From contig CAMZGB010000048.1 of assembly GCA_947306285.1 (NCBI GenBank), positions 1 to 7,299 on the forward strand: a stretch of 7,299 bases of DNA, given 5' to 3'. Below, piece after piece: positions 4,833-7,299 of the stretch. The notes under the pieces were generated by a model. The model ran no database searches, was not told where the DNA came from, and was given only the letters and a program-made list of their open reading frames with translations. The position numbers and the translations under genes are program-made. Position 1 is the stretch's first letter. Each line of letters starts with the position of its first letter. This DNA comes from an uncultured Lachnospira sp. GTDB lineage: Bacteria > Bacillota > Clostridia > Lachnospirales > Lachnospiraceae.

Positions 4833-5930
4833 ATGTGTAAATTGGTATTAGACGGGGGTAATGTGTCTAGTTTTACTTCTGTGTCTAATGTTTTCATAGA
4901 TGAATATATGAATAAAGCAAATGGTGAATTTGTAAAAATTTACCTTCACCTATTACGAATGGTTTCTAAAATGAAAAATGAGCCAGAGGAATTTTCCACT
5001 GAGAAAATCGCTGACCATTTTGGAATTTTGGAGTCAGACGTATATCGAGCTTTAACTTATTGGAATGATGAGGAAGTAATTTCTCTATCGTTCAATGATG
5101 AGGGTAAGATCGAGGGTGTGCTTTTAAATAATTACATCCAAACAAAAGCTGCATCCAGTCGCATTTTGCATCAGGATGAAAGCATGGATGTAAACTTGTT
5201 GGCAAAAGCTTCGGGCGAAAGTGTGAGCGTGCCTGCTTCCTCTTCAAAGGAATATATTATTCCAGCGAAGAAAAAGCGAACAGCTTCTGAAATTACGAAG
5301 CTTTCTGATGATAGCACGATTAGAGAGCTTTGCTTTTTGGCAGAGCAATATCTAAGCATCACCTTAAGCCCGGCTGCCACCAACTCTATCATTTATATGG
5401 TAGAGGACTTAAGACTTGATTCTGATCTCATCGAGCATCTTCTTGAGTCAGGCGATACTTCTCTTACTTCTATAGAGAAGAAAGCTGTCACCTATGCCAA
5501 GGCTGGCATTACTACTTTGGAGGATGCAAAGCAGGACGAAATGTTTAGAGACAAAATCGTTGAGGCGATTTATAAGGTTTTCGGCGAACAGTCTCCAGTT
5601 CCTGTTAAGAGGGAACTAGATTTCATTTCCAAATGGCATAATGATTTCAAGTTCTCTGATGAGATCATAGTCGAGGCTTGTCATCGCACGATGGCTCACA
5701 CACACAAAGGTAGTTTTGAGTATACAGATAGTATTCTTACTAACTGGTATAACCAAGGTGCCTTGTCTATGGAGGCTATCGAAAAGTTAGATGACGAACA
5801 TTCTAAGAAGCAATCTTCGAAGTTTAAGAAGACTTCGAAGAGGGCTTCGAAGAAAAAGATTGAAAGTCACACATATGACTTCAAGGAAATGGAAAAGAAA
5901 CTAGCCAAGTCTAATAAGAAACATGACTAG
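4833..5930 (+). CDS. DnaD/DnaB-like primosome protein with DnaD C-terminal domains
   Basis: Predicted replication-initiation protein helping load the replicative helicase. Residues about 12-100 form the winged-helix type N-terminal domain (VSNVFIDEYM, GEFVKIYLHLLR, IADHFGILESDVYRALTYW). A polar linker (about 105-160) follows. Residues about 163-232 look like a first, diverged DnaD-type helical domain (SIEKKAVTYAKAGITTLEDA). Residues about 240-313 are the clear DnaD domain with the signature YxxxIxxxW at Y297, I301, W305. The tail (323-365) is very basic, with SKFKKTSKRASKKK. At 365 aa it is longer than the roughly 230 aa of Bacillus DnaD, and the double domain recalls Bacillus DnaB. Start ATG is supported by GGAG 5 nt upstream. 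The gene is 18 bp ahead of the helicase-loader gene. The DnaD family call is firm; whether it acts as DnaD, DnaB or both is open. Confidence 0.88.
   Translation: MCKLVLDGGNVSSFTSVSNVFIDEYMNKANGEFVKIYLHLLRMVSKMKNEPEEFSTEKIADHFGILESDVYRALTYWNDEEVISLSFNDEGKIEGVLLNNYIQTKAASSRILHQDESMDVNLLAKASGESVSVPASSSKEYIIPAKKKRTASEITKLSDDSTIRELCFLAEQYLSITLSPAATNSIIYMVEDLRLDSDLIEHLLESGDTSLTSIEKKAVTYAKAGITTLEDAKQDEMFRDKIVEAIYKVFGEQSPVPVKRELDFISKWHNDFKFSDEIIVEACHRTMAHTHKGSFEYTDSILTNWYNQGALSMEAIEKLDDEHSKKQSSKFKKTSKRASKKKIESHTYDFKEMEKKLAKSNKKHD
5815..5852 (+). repeat. Three copies of the palindrome CTTCGAAG in the dnaD tail
   Basis: CTTCGAAG occurs at 5815-5822, 5833-5840 and 5845-5852. The offsets are 18 and 12 bp, all in frame, so TCG AAG encodes Ser-Lys each time in the basic C-terminal tail. 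The pattern most likely reflects low-complexity coding sequence, though the self-complementary octamer is unusual in an AT-rich gene. Confidence 0.55.
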
Positions 5931-5948
5931 TATTTCATACAGGTAAAA

Positions 5949-6950
5949 ATGGCGTTAAGTAATTCTCAGTTGGAAGCTATAGATCAAATCTATATCAACC
6001 GACGTTTAGATAATCAAATAGTTATGAACGAGCGACTCGCGGAAGTTGAGGAAGCGGTCCCAGAGATTGCGAAAATCAACTCACAAATAGCAACACTAGC
6101 TAGTGATGCTATGAGAAGTTCTTTATCTGGTAATTCTGTGGATGTGGATTCCATCAAGAATGAAATTAAGAGTTTGGGTGAAAAGAAAAAAGCCCTACTA
6201 TTGTCAGGAGGCTTTGCCGCTGACTATCTGGATGAAATCTACACATGTGAAAAGTGCCAGGATACTGGATTTGTCGATGGCAAATCCTGTGAATGTAGAG
6301 ACAAAGAGATTATTAAATTGCTCTACTCTCGCTCAGAGCTTACAAAAGTTTTGGAGGTCGAGAATTTTTCTACATTTAATTATGACTTCTATTCCGAGTC
6401 GCTCGTAGATGAAAATCTTGGCGTTGATGCTTTGACAAACATCAAAAGTGTAGTCGAGCATTGCCAATATTTTATAAATCATTTTGACACAGAGTTTGAC
6501 AATTTGTTGTTTTATGGCTTAGCAGGAACAGGAAAGACTTTCCTTATAAACTGCATAGCCAAAGAACTAATGGATTCGTTCCATTCTGTTATTTATCTTT
6601 CAGCTTCCCAGCTTTTTGATTTAATGGCTAAAGAAGTTTTCAACAATGACTCAGACTCTGTGTACAAAAATGTAGACATGGATGATTTAAAAAACTGTGA
6701 TCTACTTATTATTGACGACTTGGGAACAGAACTAACAAACTCTTTCACTGAGAGTTATCTGTTCGAAGTTCTAAACGAACGTCTTATACACCAAAAGTCT
6801 ACTATCATCTCGACGAATCTCAACTTACAAGAGTTTCAAGAGAGATATGATGACAGAATATTCTCTCGTACTACGGGATATTATTCTATGTTCAAGATTT
6901 TTGGTGATGATATAAGAAAACTTAAAAAGTTTTCTGGCGGGGAGAACTAG
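5949..6950 (+). CDS. dnaC: DnaI/DnaC-type AAA+ helicase loader ATPase
   Basis: Predicted cytoplasmic ATPase that delivers the replicative helicase to DNA with the DnaD-type protein encoded just upstream. Residues 1-85 are helical and charged. They are followed by a four-cysteine cluster C100-x2-C103-x10-C114-x-C116, likely a zinc site as in the DnaI N-terminal domain. The AAA+ domain has Walker A GLAGTGKT at 190-197, Walker B LLIIDDLGTE at 252-261, a sensor-1-like TIISTNLN at 285-292, and DDRIFSRTTG at 301-310, carrying the likely arginine finger. At 333 aa it is typical for Clostridia. The start has only a weak Shine-Dalgarno (AGG at 5941-5943), 18 bp after the dnaD stop, so translation probably relies on co-transcription with dnaD. 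The symbol follows the common Clostridia annotation; dnaI would be the Bacillus name. IstB-type transposon ATPases share the core but lack this N-terminal Cys module. Confidence 0.9.
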   Translation: MALSNSQLEAIDQIYINRRLDNQIVMNERLAEVEEAVPEIAKINSQIATLASDAMRSSLSGNSVDVDSIKNEIKSLGEKKKALLLSGGFAADYLDEIYTCEKCQDTGFVDGKSCECRDKEIIKLLYSRSELTKVLEVENFSTFNYDFYSESLVDENLGVDALTNIKSVVEHCQYFINHFDTEFDNLLFYGLAGTGKTFLINCIAKELMDSFHSVIYLSASQLFDLMAKEVFNNDSDSVYKNVDMDDLKNCDLLIIDDLGTELTNSFTESYLFEVLNERLIHQKSTIISTNLNLQEFQERYDDRIFSRTTGYYSMFKIFGDDIRKLKKFSGGEN

Positions 6951-6972
6951 TCTTTTTGACTAGACTCCTCGC
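6937..6972 (+). other. GC-rich hairpin straddling the dnaC stop codon
   Basis: The outer stem pairs GCGGGGAG (6937-6944) with CTCCTCGC (6965-6972), 8 bp including one G-U. The inner stem pairs CTAGTC (6947-6952) with GACTAG (6958-6963), around a TTTTT loop. The two are separated by an AA/A internal loop. A smaller perfect hairpin, GAAAACT (6916-6922) with AGTTTTC (6928-6934), sits just upstream within dnaC. No T-tract follows the large stem, so it is not a normal terminator. It may protect or separate the dnaC and prs portions of a shared mRNA. Confidence 0.6.
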
Positions 6973-7016
6973 GCGGAAAACAAAATTATGAATTTTACTT
7001 AATTGGAGGAAATTTT

Positions 7017-7299
7017 ATGGCTAACAGAAAGCACGTAGAATCCATACCTGTCGGACCGCTAGCAATTGTGGCGTTGTCTGGCAGTAAGGCATTGGGCGAC
7101 ACGGTAGACGCCTACATTGCTGATTGGAGAAAAACTCGTATTGAGACAAACGATTCACCAATCACTTTTAAGGGTTACAAGAAAGATTCATATCTTTTGA
7201 ATTTCTCTAACCCTAGATTTGGTACTGGTGAATCAAAGTGTACCTTAGAGGACACTGTTCGTGGTACTGACCTATACATCATTGACGATGTAACAAACT
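7017..7299 (+). CDS. prs: Ribose-phosphate pyrophosphokinase, 5' part only
   Basis: Makes phosphoribosyl pyrophosphate from ribose-5-phosphate and ATP for purine, pyrimidine, histidine, tryptophan and NAD synthesis. Only the first 94 codons are in the window. The match is to the N-terminal domain: IPVGPLAIVALSGSKALGDTVDAYIADWRK (residues about 10-39), then PRFGTGESKCTLEDTVRGTDLYIIDDVTN (66-94). These align with the canonical FSDGExxVxxxExVRGxDxFIIQ stretch, but with TGE in place of DGE and a longer segment before it. That form is the one I recall from Lachnospiraceae. The start is well supported by GGAGGA (7005-7010), 6 nt from ATG. It follows dnaC by 66 bp on the same strand, with no clear promoter of its own, so co-transcription is plausible. 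The remainder, including the ATP/PRPP-binding loops, lies beyond the edge. Confidence 0.85.
   Translation, partial: MANRKHVESIPVGPLAIVALSGSKALGDTVDAYIADWRKTRIETNDSPITFKGYKKDSYLLNFSNPRFGTGESKCTLEDTVRGTDLYIIDDVTN

Noticed and set aside
3948..5392. Antisense open frames inside murC and the dnaD-like gene
   Set aside because: They are shadows of clear genes with no start signals or recognisable protein features; the same applies to the +2 frame at 6142-6408 within dnaC.
6142..6300. IstB-type transposon ATPase instead of a helicase loader at 5949-6950
   Set aside because: The N-terminal four-cysteine module and the adjacent DnaD-family gene fit DnaI/DnaC; there is no istA or insertion-sequence end.
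6956..6984. Promoter for prs starting at TTGACT (6956-6961)
   Set aside because: The -10 position with a 17-nt spacer reads AACAAA, and the -35 lies in the hairpin loop; no reasonable -10 was found at 16-18 nt.

Overview
The window looks like the chromosome of a low-GC, Gram-positive Clostridia, most likely family Lachnospiraceae (the Butyrivibrio/Pseudobutyrivibrio neighbourhood). This rests on a SpoVG protein, a glgC-glgD pair, a DnaD-domain/DnaI-type primosome pair, and the start of the divergent form of ribose-phosphate pyrophosphokinase that I associate with Lachnospiraceae. All placements are from recalled family features; no database search was possible. Nothing in the window looks mobile or horizontally acquired.

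Left half (minus strand): spoVG (16-372), then glgD (513-1631) and glgC (1628-2902). glgC and glgD overlap by 4 bp (ATGA) and form one transcription unit, read from a good extended -10 promoter at 2956-2985. They make the catalytic and the regulatory-type subunits of ADP-glucose pyrophosphorylase, the committed step of glycogen synthesis. spoVG lies 140 bp downstream and probably has its own expression signals; an AT-rich gap with two perfect inverted repeats separates it from glgD.

Right half (plus strand): murC (3081-4463) is divergent from glgC. Its only convincing promoter places the predicted transcript start on the ATG itself, and there is no Shine-Dalgarno sequence, so it may be a leaderless mRNA. 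A strong intrinsic terminator (13-bp stem plus T6) closes it. A 369-bp intergenic region follows (4464-4832). It holds the terminator, three exactly tandem 9-mers resembling degenerate DnaA boxes, an inverted repeat, a promoter, and a leader of about 120 nt with crossing complementary segments that could form a pseudoknot. Downstream are a DnaD/DnaB-like primosome protein (4833-5930) and a DnaI/DnaC-type helicase loader (5949-6950), 18 bp apart. A hairpin sits on the loader's stop codon, and prs (7017 to the window edge) follows.

The genes are housekeeping: glycogen precursor supply, peptidoglycan precursor synthesis, replicative helicase loading and PRPP synthesis. The least explained DNA is non-coding: the 4607-4832 region upstream of the primosome genes and the leaderless-looking start of murC.
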